From Sphingobacterium nematocida (GTDB lineage: Bacteria > Bacteroidota > Bacteroidia > Sphingobacteriales > Sphingobacteriaceae): 64,000 nt of DNA. Made by a program: the position numbers and the translations under genes. The notes under the pieces were generated by a model. It was not told the DNA's origin, did not search any database, and saw only the letters and a list, made by a program, of their open reading frames with translations. The stretch covers positions 1 to 64,000 of the forward strand of contig NZ_FUZF01000009.1 of NCBI RefSeq assembly GCF_900168125.1, in the 5' to 3' direction. The stretch's first letter is position 1. Each line of letters begins with the position of its first letter. Shown here piece after piece: positions 26,154 through 35,241 of this stretch.

Positions 26154-26756
26154 TTAATACAGAAATAATAGGAGTAGTAATAGATCGAGAAATAGATGAG
26201 TGATATGTCCTAATTTAAGCCGTAACTGACGTAATGCGCGTTTCATCTGTGTCTCCACGGTGTGCTGGGAGATATCAAGCTTGCTTGCAATATCGCTATT
26301 ACTTAACCACTCTCTGCGGCTAAGGATAAATATTTCGCGCATGCGTGGTGGCAAAGCGTTGATCTCGTGCTCAATCATAGCACTCAATTCCTTTTCCCGG
26401 ATCATGTGGTCTGTCGAAGAACTGCTCTGCATCAGATTGTGAAGGCTATCCATATACTTTTCTTCAACCTTTTGGTGGGAGAAGATATCTAAGATTCGAT
26501 TGCGAACAGATGTAAATAGATAGGAGCGAAGCGTGCCACAAATAGAAAGTGTAGCTCGCCTATTCCAAACATTCATTAACGTATCTTGCACGATATCACG
26601 TGCTTCGAGGTTGTTGTTTAATTTTTTATGGGCGTAAATGTATAGTAGGCTGTGGTAACGCTCATAGATTTCTGTAAACGCCTTCTTATCATTGCTCTTT
26701 AGAAGCTCAGACAAATCTTGATCAGACAATTCTTGATATGATACCATTATATCCAA
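26154..26756 (-). CDS. ECF RNA polymerase sigma factor (FecI-like)
   Basis: 200 residues with sigma region 2 (YERYHSLLYIYAHKKL, ARDIVQDTLMNVWNRR) and region 4 (LPPRMREIFILSRREWLSNSDIASKLDISQHTVETQMKRAL). It should direct polymerase to the downstream SusCD promoter when released by the FecR protein encoded next to it. The C-terminus ends in an unusual hydrophobic tail (THLFLDLLLLLLFLY). ATG 26747 (MVSYQELS) is an alternative start three codons in. A consensus Bacteroidota promoter lies upstream. Confidence 0.93.
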   Translation of the reverse strand: MDIMVSYQELSDQDLSELLKSNDKKAFTEIYERYHSLLYIYAHKKLNNNLEARDIVQDTLMNVWNRRATLSICGTLRSYLFTSVRNRILDIFSHQKVEEKYMDSLHNLMQSSSSTDHMIREKELSAMIEHEINALPPRMREIFILSRREWLSNSDIASKLDISQHTVETQMKRALRQLRLKLGHITHLFLDLLLLLLFLY

Positions 26757-26816
26757 TTACAAGTAAAATAAAACGGGAAGATTTACTTCGTTTAGATTAC
26801 GGGGTTAGCTTGAAGG

Positions 26817-26848
26817 CAAAGCTATATTTTATTTATGAAGTTTCCAAA
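26817..26848 (-). promoter_or_regulatory. Promoter of the leftward ECF sigma gene
   Basis: On the minus strand TTTG (26848-26845), 20 bp, then TAGCTTTG (26824-26817): an exact match to the Bacteroidota primary sigma pattern TTTG-N19/20-TAnnTTTG. It is about 60 bp upstream of the start codon at 26756. Confidence 0.7.
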
Positions 26849-26871
26849 ACCTCTATACCGCTCAAATAAAA

Positions 26872-26893
26872 AGACCCGCACTCCTGCGGGTCT
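26872..26893 (-). terminator. Rho-independent terminator of the NTF2-like gene
   Basis: AGACCCGCA-CTCC-TGCGGGTCT, followed on the minus strand by TTTTTATTT. It closes the long 3' untranslated region of the leftward gene at 27106-27531. Confidence 0.85.
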
Positions 26894-26904
26894 AGGTTGA
26901 AACA

Positions 26905-27100
26905 AAAATCCTCAGTTTGAGGATTCCTGAATGCCTATTGGTATAAACTCATTATGAAGACTCCTTCAGTTTATTGAAGGTTCTTGAAGTCCTCTGAAAA
27001 ATAAACTCTTCCTGAATAAAATCCTCAGTTTGAGGATTCCTGAATGCCTCTTGGTATAAACTCTTTATGAAGACTCCTTCAGTTTATTGAAGGGTTCCTG
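26905..27100. repeat. Two direct repeats, 113-bp spacing, each with two hairpins
   Basis: The first copy (about 26905-26980) and the second (about 27018-27093) share ATCCTCAGTTTGAGGAT, a hairpin, then TCCTGAATGCCTNTTGGTATAAACTCNTTATGAAGACT and CCTTCAGTTTATTGAAGG, a second hairpin. TCCTGAATGCCT appears once more at about 27096. The block lies between the stop codon of the NTF2-like gene and its terminator, so it would be transcribed as a structured 3' UTR. Confidence 0.85.
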
Positions 27101-27105
27101 AATGC

Positions 27106-27531
27106 CTATGGATATGTCGTTACCACTTTGTTGACTTTCCAACCATCTACAGACTGTACCATAGTGATGTAATCTACACGGGTGAATTTCTCAAATTTCA
27201 TGATCGCCTTGGCTACCGAGGTATTACCTGCCTGATCTAATATTTCATATGTCGTCTCGCAGTTGTATTTCAATCCCTTATTGGCTTTTAAGAACGCTAG
27301 GTATTCTGATCTGCTGGCTACTTGATCACTTGCTGAATTGTGGTACGCAAAGTCATTTGTAAACAGGTGCTTATTGAATTCCGTATTGCCCAAGGTGATA
27401 GCTTCTACATAGGTAAGAGCGATCTTCTTCGCGTTAACATCCTTCAATGGATTTACGGTTTCTTTAGCAAAAGCACTGAAGGTAAACGCTAAAGTGAATA
27501 AGGTAGCGATGGTTGCGATAGACTTTTTCAT
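27106..27531 (-). CDS. Secreted NTF2-like (lumazine-binding-like) small protein
   Basis: 141 residues: signal peptide (IATIATLFTLAFTFSAFA) then a SnoaL/NTF2-type fold (KKIALTYVEAITLGNTEFNKHLF..., AIMKFEKFTRVDYITMVQSVDGWKVNKVV), as in the putative lumazine-binding family common in Bacteroidota. Such folds often bind small hydrophobic molecules, but the function here is unknown. The gene sits alone between the two mirror-image SusCD cassettes. Its transcript would carry the 113-bp duplicated hairpin region before a strong terminator. Confidence 0.7.
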   Translation of the reverse strand: MKKSIATIATLFTLAFTFSAFAKETVNPLKDVNAKKIALTYVEAITLGNTEFNKHLFTNDFAYHNSASDQVASRSEYLAFLKANKGLKYNCETTYEILDQAGNTSVAKAIMKFEKFTRVDYITMVQSVDGWKVNKVVTTYP

Positions 27532-27788
27532 GATGTTGAGGTGTTTTAGTTGTTATTTTTTTTGTCTTTAATCCTTTTGTTAATAAGACGCTGATTCTTT
27601 TCCTAAGGTTGCGTCTGTTCTTTGTTTTTGTTGTTGATTCAAAAGTAGAGCAGAATACGCGACTACGGAATAAGCTTTCGACAAAACGATTTTATTTTTC
27701 GGTGAAATCGGTAAACGAGGCGGTGAAACATTCTGTATGTTTGCAGAACAATGCAAGTGTACGGCTCGTCCAAAACGTATAATATAAT

Positions 27789-28238
27789 ATGATCAATATC
27801 CGAAAAGCTAATGCAGCAGATTATGACCGATTGATGGAAATCTGGTCTAGCGCTGTATTGGCGACACATGATTTCTTAAACCCAACGGACTTTGAATTGT
27901 TCGCTACGCTTATCCCTACAGAGTTCTTTCCGCAACTGGAGGTATATCTGCTGGAAAGGAACGGTGAGATTGTAGCTTTCTTTGCCGTATCGGCTGATAA
28001 TCTGGAAATGCTATTTGTCGATGCAGCCTGCCATGGACAGGGGCTAGGAAAGATAGCTGTACGTTATGTATTGGACCGTCTTCAGGTGTACAGGGTAGAT
28101 GTAAACGAGCAAAATCCACAGGCTATACAGTTTTATCTACGCATGGGCTACGCTCAAAAAGGGCGCTCCGAAAGGGACGGAATGGGCAAGCCTTATCCGT
28201 TACTGCATCTCGAATACGAGCCTGTACTGGATACTTAG
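27789..28238 (+). CDS. GNAT-family N-acetyltransferase
   Basis: 149 residues beginning MINIRKANAADYDRLMEIW, typical of GCN5-related N-acetyltransferases. The acetyl-CoA loop is visible (VDAACHGQGLGKIAVRYVL) and is followed by the VDVNEQNPQAIQFYLRMGY motif. The ending (GRSERDGMGKPYPLLHLEY) resembles the YjaB/YiiD type. The substrate is unknown. The gene is monocistronic and stands between the divergent cassettes. Confidence 0.88.
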   Translation: MINIRKANAADYDRLMEIWSSAVLATHDFLNPTDFELFATLIPTEFFPQLEVYLLERNGEIVAFFAVSADNLEMLFVDAACHGQGLGKIAVRYVLDRLQVYRVDVNEQNPQAIQFYLRMGYAQKGRSERDGMGKPYPLLHLEYEPVLDT

Positions 28239-28384
28239 TATCTAAACCATTTGCGATAGCTTCAGTATTTTATAAAGAATAGACTAACTAGCGTCGAATG
28301 GTACAATAGACTGCAAAGCACAAGAAATTTTATTGCTTTTGACTTTTTTTAGAAAGGCATATTTATTTATACCCACATTTTATA

Positions 28385-28392
28385 TAAGTTTG
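28385..28392 (+). promoter_or_regulatory. Promoter -7 element of the rightward ECF sigma gene
   Basis: TAAGTTTG matches TAnnTTTG, with TTTA 19 bp upstream (28362-28365) as a near-match to the -33 TTTG. It is 33 bp before the start codon at 28425. Confidence 0.55.
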
Positions 28393-28424
28393 CTGTACAC
28401 TAAACAGGTTAAACAATAGGCAAT

Positions 28425-29021
28425 ATGACAGATCAGGAGCTAATCGAACTCTTACAGCAGGTTGCGGCTGGAGATGAGCAGGCTTTTAAATCCCTGTTTG
28501 ACAGCTTTAGGCCTAATATATTTACAACCGCGCTACGTTTTACCAACAATGAATGGATGGCGGAGGATATTGTACAGGATACTTTTGTGAAAGTATGGCT
28601 TAATAAGCAACTGTTGCCCACTTTGGATAATTTTGAGGGCTGGCTCTATATTTTAGCTAAAAATATAACGCTGAACGTCTTAAAAAAACGAGATAATTAT
28701 AAAGCATTCTACCAGGAAGAAGCTAAAGATGCGCTGCTACGTTATTTTCCTGAAGCAGATTATCTAGTACAGGATAAAGAGTTTCAAGATATGCTACAGC
28801 AGGCTATCCGAAGGTTACCTCCAAAACAACAGGAGACTTATAGGTTAATTAAAGAGGAATATCATAAGCGTGAAGAAGTAGCCGCTTTACTTAACGTATC
28901 GCCTGAAACCGTTAAATGGAACCTCGATCAAGCTATGAAATCTATTCGTGCATATTGTGTTTCTAACATGAAAGATATCCCATTTGTCCTTCTTCTACAT
29001 TTTTGGACAAAATATTTTTAG
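28425..29021 (+). CDS. ECF RNA polymerase sigma factor (FecI-like)
   Basis: 198 residues with region 2 (LFDSFRPNIFTTALRF, AEDIVQDTFVKVWLNK) and region 4 (LPPKQQETYRLIKEEYHKREEVAALLNVSPETVKWNLDQAM). It is the first gene of the rightward cassette and pairs with the FecR gene 130 bp downstream. The C-terminus is again a hydrophobic tail (DIPFVLLLHFWTKYF), as in the mirror sigma factor. The overall sequence similarity to the mirror copy is low, so these are diverged relatives rather than a recent duplication. Confidence 0.93.
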   Translation: MTDQELIELLQQVAAGDEQAFKSLFDSFRPNIFTTALRFTNNEWMAEDIVQDTFVKVWLNKQLLPTLDNFEGWLYILAKNITLNVLKKRDNYKAFYQEEAKDALLRYFPEADYLVQDKEFQDMLQQAIRRLPPKQQETYRLIKEEYHKREEVAALLNVSPETVKWNLDQAMKSIRAYCVSNMKDIPFVLLLHFWTKYF

Positions 29022-29150
29022 TACGTACCCCCCCAAAGGTATTTTCCAATTGTCTTTACTTCAAAGCGACCCAAAATTCAGGGTTATAAACGAAAATTAT
29101 AGAAACTATAGCCCAATGATGGGCCTTATAGAAGTACATACAAAGATGAT

Positions 29151-30392
29151 ATGGAAGACGTTAACTACGATCGCATAAAATATTTGATAAAGCAATGCAT
29201 GCTGCAAAGTGAAACTGCCGAGGAACGTGAAGAACTGATTGGTTATCAGGATTCACAGCAGCATCAAGAATCTATTCAGAAGGCACTGGTCGAAGCTTTT
29301 TATATGCAAAAGCCACTTACGGATATAAACAGTGGCCAACAAGAGCAGATACTGGCGGCTATAAGGCAGTTGGATGCCAAGCCTGCTATTAAACCTCTTT
29401 GGAAACGGGTTCTCCCTTGGGCTGCAGCAGCGATCTTGCTACTATGCAGCACCCCTTTGTTATTCAAAAAGGATAAGATTGAAAACAACCTTGCTCAAAA
29501 TGTAGTCTCTAACATTGAATGGTCCTCTATAGACACCGGTGATTTGCACAAACCCTTTTCAAAAGATCCTAAGCCTGCCGAAGAGAAAGCTATTTTAACC
29601 CTTGCTGATGGACACCAGGTTGATCTAGCGGTCCTCAAGGAAGGAGAGTCTTTTACCCGTGGAGGTCTTAAAATAGAAAAGCTAGAACAAGGGAATCTGG
29701 CCATTGTATTTGAGAATACAAATACGGAACTCGCCAATAACAAAATGAATAGCATCAGTACCCCCAGAGGTGGATTGTATTGGGTAACCTTAGGAGATGG
29801 GACTAAAGTGCAGCTTAATGCTTCTACAACACTTAAATTTCCTTCTCGCTTTACAGGAAATCAACGTGAGGTATCGCTAGAGGGTGAGGGCTATTTTGAA
29901 GTTAGTAAAGATAGATTGAAACAGTTTGTCGTCAATAGTGGTAAAGCAGATAGACAGCAACAGGTCATCGTCTATGGTACCGTATTTAATGTGATGGCCT
30001 ATCCCGAAAAGTCTCATACAGTAACCACCTTATTGGAAGGTTCTGTAAAGGTGGTCGCTGGCACTGCGAAAAAAGAATCGTTTTTAGTTCCCAACCAACA
30101 GGCTACATGGGGCACAGGAAACCTTCAGGTTCATAAAGCGGATCTTACGGCAAATTTAGCCTGGAAAAATAAGCTATTTTATTTTGCCGACGAAAAGCTT
30201 GAGAATGTGATGCTCGAAATCGCACGTTGGTATGATGTGGATGTAAGCTACAAAGGAAATGCACCACAGATTAGTATATGGGGACAAATTTCGAGGGACA
30301 AGACACTCTCTGAGGTACTGGATATACTAGCCCAAACAAATGATATACGTTTTGATATAAGCGGAAAGGAGGTAATGGTGCGTATGAAGTAA
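29151..30392 (+). CDS. FecR-type anti-sigma factor
   Basis: 413 residues: a cytoplasmic N-terminal region, one membrane span (VLPWAAAAILLLCSTPLLF, residues about 87-105) and a FecR domain (YWVTLGDGTKVQLNASTTLKFP, REVSLEGEGYFEVSKD, VIVYGTVFNVMAY). A DUF4974-like C-terminal domain ends it (FYFADEKLENVMLEIARWYDVDV). It should hold and release the ECF sigma factor encoded upstream in response to the STN-type SusC encoded downstream. Confidence 0.93.
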   Translation: MEDVNYDRIKYLIKQCMLQSETAEEREELIGYQDSQQHQESIQKALVEAFYMQKPLTDINSGQQEQILAAIRQLDAKPAIKPLWKRVLPWAAAAILLLCSTPLLFKKDKIENNLAQNVVSNIEWSSIDTGDLHKPFSKDPKPAEEKAILTLADGHQVDLAVLKEGESFTRGGLKIEKLEQGNLAIVFENTNTELANNKMNSISTPRGGLYWVTLGDGTKVQLNASTTLKFPSRFTGNQREVSLEGEGYFEVSKDRLKQFVVNSGKADRQQQVIVYGTVFNVMAYPEKSHTVTTLLEGSVKVVAGTAKKESFLVPNQQATWGTGNLQVHKADLTANLAWKNKLFYFADEKLENVMLEIARWYDVDVSYKGNAPQISIWGQISRDKTLSEVLDILAQTNDIRFDISGKEVMVRMK

Positions 30393-30483
30393 AATTTACC
30401 GAGGTAACCAGTCAAAATATTTTAAACAGTACTAACAATGCAATAGAACTCTTCATTCTGTTGCCAATTTAACTAACCAAAAA

Positions 30484-33400
30484 TTGATGAATAAAGTTTT
30501 TAAGAATGCAGGCAAATGCTGTATACTAAGTATACTCTTGAGCTGTTCTTCTATCCAGATCGTATATGGACAGACTGCTAGAGTAACAATGGAAGCAAAG
30601 GACATCACGCTGAATGAATTATTGTCCGAAATCCGAAAACAGACGGGATACGATTTCGTATTTACGTCGTCCAAACTTGACTTCAACCGAAAGGTAAGCC
30701 CCAAGTTTAAGGACGCACCTATGCAGGCTGTGCTAAGCAATTATTTCAATGCCAATGCCGGGGTTATTTATATTATCAAAAATAAAACCATCGTCCTTAT
30801 TGACGAGGACAAAGCACAGGATAAGATTGTGCAGGGACAGGTATTGTCTGCCACAAACAAGCAACCTATAGCGGGAGCGACCATATCTATTAAAGAAAAG
30901 AAGATAAGTACAAAAACAGATGCTCGAGGCAATTTCCTATTAAATATACCCGAGTATGCCCAACAGTTGGAAGTCAACTTTATGGGATATAAAACAGAGC
31001 TTGTGCCTATCACAGCATCTGTAAAATATGAAATAGCGCTGGAAGAATCTACAGAGGATATTGATGAAGTGGTGGTAACGGGGATATTCGAACGTAAGGC
31101 CGAGAATTTCACTGGCGCAGCAAGAACTATCTCTGGAGAAGAACTGAAGAAGATATCCACTAATAATATTTTTGCAGGTATTTCTGCTATTGAACCTTCC
31201 TTCCGAATACTTCCAAATGACGTACTAGGTGGTAATATAAACCAGCTGCCAGATATACAATTAAGAGGGCAGAACTCATTACCTAATTTGGGAGGGGAGC
31301 TAGCGTCAAATCCGAATCAACCGCTATTTATTTTGGATGGATTTGAAGTGGGACTGCAACGGATCGTGGATCTCGACATGAATATGATCGCTTCTATCAC
31401 TATTTTGAAAGATGCGTCTGCAACAGCAATTTATGGATCGCGCGGTGCTAATGGTGTAATGGTTGTAAACACTATCGCTCCAAAGCCGGGTAAGATACAA
31501 GTAACCTTAAATAATGACTTTCGTTTATCCACCCCTGATTTATCCGTATACAATTATCTAAATGCAGTAGAAAAGCTGGATTTTGAACAACGTGTAGGCG
31601 TCTATAACTCTGACTTTGATCAGACAAAATATAGATTGGATAATCTATATAATGAACGATATAAGAATACACAACGCGGAATCGATACCGATTGGAAAAA
31701 AATACCAACTCAAATAGGTTACAATAACCGTACGTCCGTAAATTTGCAGGGCGGAGATGAGCATATTAGGTACGGAATACTTGCCGCGAGCGATCTCCAG
31801 CAGGGAGTGATGAAGGGACAAGACCGCAAAAACTATTCGGGGCAATTCGACTTAACATATTTAGTTAATAAGCTACAATTTAAAAACTCCATCAGAGTAT
31901 ATCAGAATATAGCCAACGAATCGCCCTACGGAAATTTCAGTACTTACCTAAATATGAATCCGTACTGGACTCCATATGATGTAGACGGTAACGTTCAAAG
32001 GTACTTAGAAAACTATACCTTTATCGGTCAGTCTTACCGTACGACAAACCCGATGTATAACGCGACTTTGCATAGCGTAAATCAGAGCAAATACATCGGA
32101 TTCACGAATAATTTTCAAATTAGATATAATCTAACACCTTCACTTTACATAGAATCTAATCTAGGATTAACCAGACAAAATGGAGGGACGGACCAGTTTT
32201 ACTCGGCAGATGATAGCCGCTTTGAGAATACTACGGACATCAATAGGAAAGGATCGTATACGGATCGAAATGATGAATCATCGTCCTATGAAAGTGTCAC
32301 AAATTTAAACTACAACTTCAAGCGGGCAAAGCATCAATGGTTTTCAACCGCTTCCTTTAACATGTCCAACAGTTCCAATGCGTATACCGAAATTGTCGCA
32401 GAAGGGTTTCCTTATGACCGCTTGGACAACCTACTTTTCGCCAACCAGTACCAACAAAATGGCAGACCTACTGGCGATGAAAGTACCGTAAGAAGAGTAG
32501 GTCTATTATACAGTGGAAACTATAGCTATGACAATCGGTTTTTGGTTGATCTATCGGTTAAATACGACGGTTCATCACAATATGGCACTGACAAGAGGTT
32601 TGGAACATTCTGGTCAACTGGTTTAGGTTGGAACATTCACAACGAAAAATTCTTTCAGCAAAATGACTTTGTAAACCGCTTAAAACTTCGGGGTAGCTAC
32701 GGTACCACAGGATCGTTAAATATACCGGCCTATTCGGGACAGACAAGATATAATTTTGGGGTAAGCAGTGGCTATTATAATGAATTAGGAGCTAACATAG
32801 GCAATCTTGGGAATAAGCTTCTGAGTTGGCAAACTGTTTATAAACTGAACTTGGGGTTGGATATCATGTTGCTTAATGAACGTCTGGATATACGTCTGGA
32901 TGCATATAGAGATTTGACAAATGACGCGATAACCCAAATTACGCTGGCACCATCTACGGGTTTCTCTTCTTATTCCGAAAATCTGGGTAAAGTAGAAAAC
33001 AAAGGATTTGAGTATGCAGTACGGTATAAAGTCATCGAGAACAAAAACACAGGAACAGTTTGGTCCCTGTTTGTAAATGGATTTACCAATCGCAATGTGC
33101 TTAAGGAAATATCAAATGCGCTCAAAGCATCTAATGATCGCCTCAACGAAAATAATGTAGCGCAGACCGTTCCTAATATCCTGTTGCAGGAAGGCAATTC
33201 AATGGACGCGATATATGTTGTACGGTCGCTCGGTGTAGACCCGATAACAGGATCCGAAATTTTTATAACAAAAAATGGAGAAAGAACTTACGATTGGGAT
33301 GCCTCGGATAAAGTTGCTTTTGGTGTATCTATACCTAAATGGAATGGCAATTTTGGAACAAATTTAAATCATAAAGGATTTGAACTAGGTGTCGTATTCA

Positions 33401-33789
33401 ACTACCAGTTCGGCGGTCAATTGTATAATCAAACGCTGATCAATAAGGTGGAATCTGTCATTCCTTCAAACAACGTGGATAGACGAGCCTATGATCTTGG
33501 GTGGACTGGCCCTGGAGATATTAGTCAATTTACAAGAATTGGGCTTAATACGATTCCTACTCGACTTACGTCCAGGTTTGTTCAGGACAACAACAATTTA
33601 ACTTTGAGTACGTTATCATTTGGCTATAATTTTTATAGACAAAATTGGGTCAAGAGGGCGGGCTTAAGAAGTTTCCAGCTCACAGCACTGACCAATGATC
33701 TGGTTCGATTTAGTTCCATAGAAATTGAAAGGGGCACAAGCAATCCATTTGCAAGAACTTTCGCATTATCCATTCGAGTGGGTATTTAA
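30484..33789 (+). CDS. SusC/RagA-type TonB-linked transporter with STN signalling domain
   Basis: 1101 residues: signal peptide (CCILSILLSCSSIQIVYGQ), STN domain (TLNELLSEIRKQTGYDFVFTSS, residues about 35-105), carboxypeptidase-like domain (GQVLSATNKQPIAGATISI), plug (ASITILKDASATAIYGSRGANG) and barrel with C-terminal SIRVGI. It shares many blocks with the SusC at 21426-24752, for example NQPLFILDGFE versus NQPLFVLDGFE, so the two probably import related ligands. It overlaps nothing and is followed within 20 bp by susD, which has a clear AAGGAGG site. Confidence 0.93.
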   Translation: MMNKVFKNAGKCCILSILLSCSSIQIVYGQTARVTMEAKDITLNELLSEIRKQTGYDFVFTSSKLDFNRKVSPKFKDAPMQAVLSNYFNANAGVIYIIKNKTIVLIDEDKAQDKIVQGQVLSATNKQPIAGATISIKEKKISTKTDARGNFLLNIPEYAQQLEVNFMGYKTELVPITASVKYEIALEESTEDIDEVVVTGIFERKAENFTGAARTISGEELKKISTNNIFAGISAIEPSFRILPNDVLGGNINQLPDIQLRGQNSLPNLGGELASNPNQPLFILDGFEVGLQRIVDLDMNMIASITILKDASATAIYGSRGANGVMVVNTIAPKPGKIQVTLNNDFRLSTPDLSVYNYLNAVEKLDFEQRVGVYNSDFDQTKYRLDNLYNERYKNTQRGIDTDWKKIPTQIGYNNRTSVNLQGGDEHIRYGILAASDLQQGVMKGQDRKNYSGQFDLTYLVNKLQFKNSIRVYQNIANESPYGNFSTYLNMNPYWTPYDVDGNVQRYLENYTFIGQSYRTTNPMYNATLHSVNQSKYIGFTNNFQIRYNLTPSLYIESNLGLTRQNGGTDQFYSADDSRFENTTDINRKGSYTDRNDESSSYESVTNLNYNFKRAKHQWFSTASFNMSNSSNAYTEIVAEGFPYDRLDNLLFANQYQQNGRPTGDESTVRRVGLLYSGNYSYDNRFLVDLSVKYDGSSQYGTDKRFGTFWSTGLGWNIHNEKFFQQNDFVNRLKLRGSYGTTGSLNIPAYSGQTRYNFGVSSGYYNELGANIGNLGNKLLSWQTVYKLNLGLDIMLLNERLDIRLDAYRDLTNDAITQITLAPSTGFSSYSENLGKVENKGFEYAVRYKVIENKNTGTVWSLFVNGFTNRNVLKEISNALKASNDRLNENNVAQTVPNILLQEGNSMDAIYVVRSLGVDPITGSEIFITKNGERTYDWDASDKVAFGVSIPKWNGNFGTNLNHKGFELGVVFNYQFGGQLYNQTLINKVESVIPSNNVDRRAYDLGWTGPGDISQFTRIGLNTIPTRLTSRFVQDNNNLTLSTLSFGYNFYRQNWVKRAGLRSFQLTALTNDLVRFSSIEIERGTSNPFARTFALSIRVGI

Positions 33790-33805
33790 ATTAAGGAGGA
33801 AAAAT

Positions 33806-35239
33806 ATGAAAAGTAAATTTAAATCTATTCTATATATATCGGTCGCCATGCTGACATTATCTGGCTGTAACAAGTACCTGGATGTCGCACCTAAATCTAG
33901 TATTCCCGAGGAGGAAATGTTTTCTTCTGAAATCGGTTTTAGACAAGCTTTGACCGGTGTATACTCGACGCTAGCGAGTCGCTCGCTGTATGGCGACAAC
34001 CTAACGATGGGCTTCGTCTCGGCACTAGCGCAAAATTACAATACTTCGGGTAACGGAACAGCACCGCTCTTTGTACCTACCCGTAATTATGATTACAGCT
34101 CTGATCAGGTCGTAACATACACCAATCAAATCTGGAAAGCCGCATACAACGGTATCTCCGGAGCTAATAATATTATAAAATATGCCGAAATTAATCGATC
34201 CGTGCTGACCGAACAATCCTATAAGCAGATTTTGGGCGAGGCTTATGCCTTACGCGGGTTATTTCATTTTGAAGTTCTCCGTCTTTTTGCACCGTCGTAT
34301 ACCATAGGCAGTAAAAGCAAATCCATACCTTATAAAGTCGATGTAGATAAGTATTCCGTTAGCCCATCCACGGTAGAGGAGGTTCTGGATTTCATTATTA
34401 GAGATCTCCAATCGTCCGAAAATCTGCTAAAACAGGTGGATCCCGTGCTTTCAAATACCATGGATAGACGTTATAAGATGAACTATTACGCAGTCAAAGC
34501 TGTACAGGCGAGAGCCTATCTCTATAAAGATGCGACGGCTGAAGCTTATAAAGCTGCAAAAGAAGTAATAGATTCGGGCAAGTTTCCATTTGTAACAAAA
34601 TCTGCGGTAGCTGCTGCTGCTGGAACTAAAGATAGATTGTTTAGACAGGAATTGATCTTCGCTATCCGAAACCGTGATATTAAAACCTGGGCAGAAGATC
34701 AATACTTCACTTTTAGAGGCAGCATTGACTACCGTCTGACTAGACCCGATGCAGATCTAAGATCAATATACGAATATACAACTGTGGGACAGGATGATAT
34801 ACGCTATAAGAATCTATTTGAGGACAATCAAGGCTTTAAGTTTCCGTCTAAATTCTGGCAAACTTCTACGACAACGATAGATAGTCTCCGATTAGACCAA
34901 ACTGTTCCTGTGGTACGTATGAGCGAAATGCGATATATTATTGCAGAGACGGCACCTTCGCCCCAAGAGGCACTCGACATGCTGAATACGGTACGACTGG
35001 GGCGTACTGTTATAGCACTACCTTCAAATCCGGCAAATCTGGATAGAAATTTTATTCAGAACGAGATTACTAAAGAATACCAAAAGGAAATGTATGCTGA
35101 GGGACAATTGTTTTACTATTATAAAAGGTTGAATAAAACAAGCATACCATTCACACCTAGCAATCTATCGTTTGATACCAAGTTTTATGTTCTTCCAATT
35201 CCTCAGGACGAATTGGAATTTAATCCCAATTATAACTAG
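33806..35239 (+). CDS. SusD/RagB-type surface lipoprotein
   Basis: About 477 residues from ATG 33806, which follows the site TAAGGAGG; the frame is open further upstream, but that part overlaps susC. Lipobox LSGC, then NKYLDVAPKSSIPEEEMFS, and the C-terminal SusD block (EITKEYQKEMYAEGQLFYYYKRL, then FYVLPIPQDELEFNPNY). It caps the SusC encoded just upstream. Two bases separate it from the DUF4843-type gene. Confidence 0.93.
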   Translation: MKSKFKSILYISVAMLTLSGCNKYLDVAPKSSIPEEEMFSSEIGFRQALTGVYSTLASRSLYGDNLTMGFVSALAQNYNTSGNGTAPLFVPTRNYDYSSDQVVTYTNQIWKAAYNGISGANNIIKYAEINRSVLTEQSYKQILGEAYALRGLFHFEVLRLFAPSYTIGSKSKSIPYKVDVDKYSVSPSTVEEVLDFIIRDLQSSENLLKQVDPVLSNTMDRRYKMNYYAVKAVQARAYLYKDATAEAYKAAKEVIDSGKFPFVTKSAVAAAAGTKDRLFRQELIFAIRNRDIKTWAEDQYFTFRGSIDYRLTRPDADLRSIYEYTTVGQDDIRYKNLFEDNQGFKFPSKFWQTSTTTIDSLRLDQTVPVVRMSEMRYIIAETAPSPQEALDMLNTVRLGRTVIALPSNPANLDRNFIQNEITKEYQKEMYAEGQLFYYYKRLNKTSIPFTPSNLSFDTKFYVLPIPQDELEFNPNYN

Positions 35240-35241
35240 TT

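Noticed and set aside
33725..33805. Upstream start for the second SusD gene
   Set aside because: It overlaps the susC coding end; ATG 33806 has a clear AAGGAGG site and begins the lipoprotein signal.
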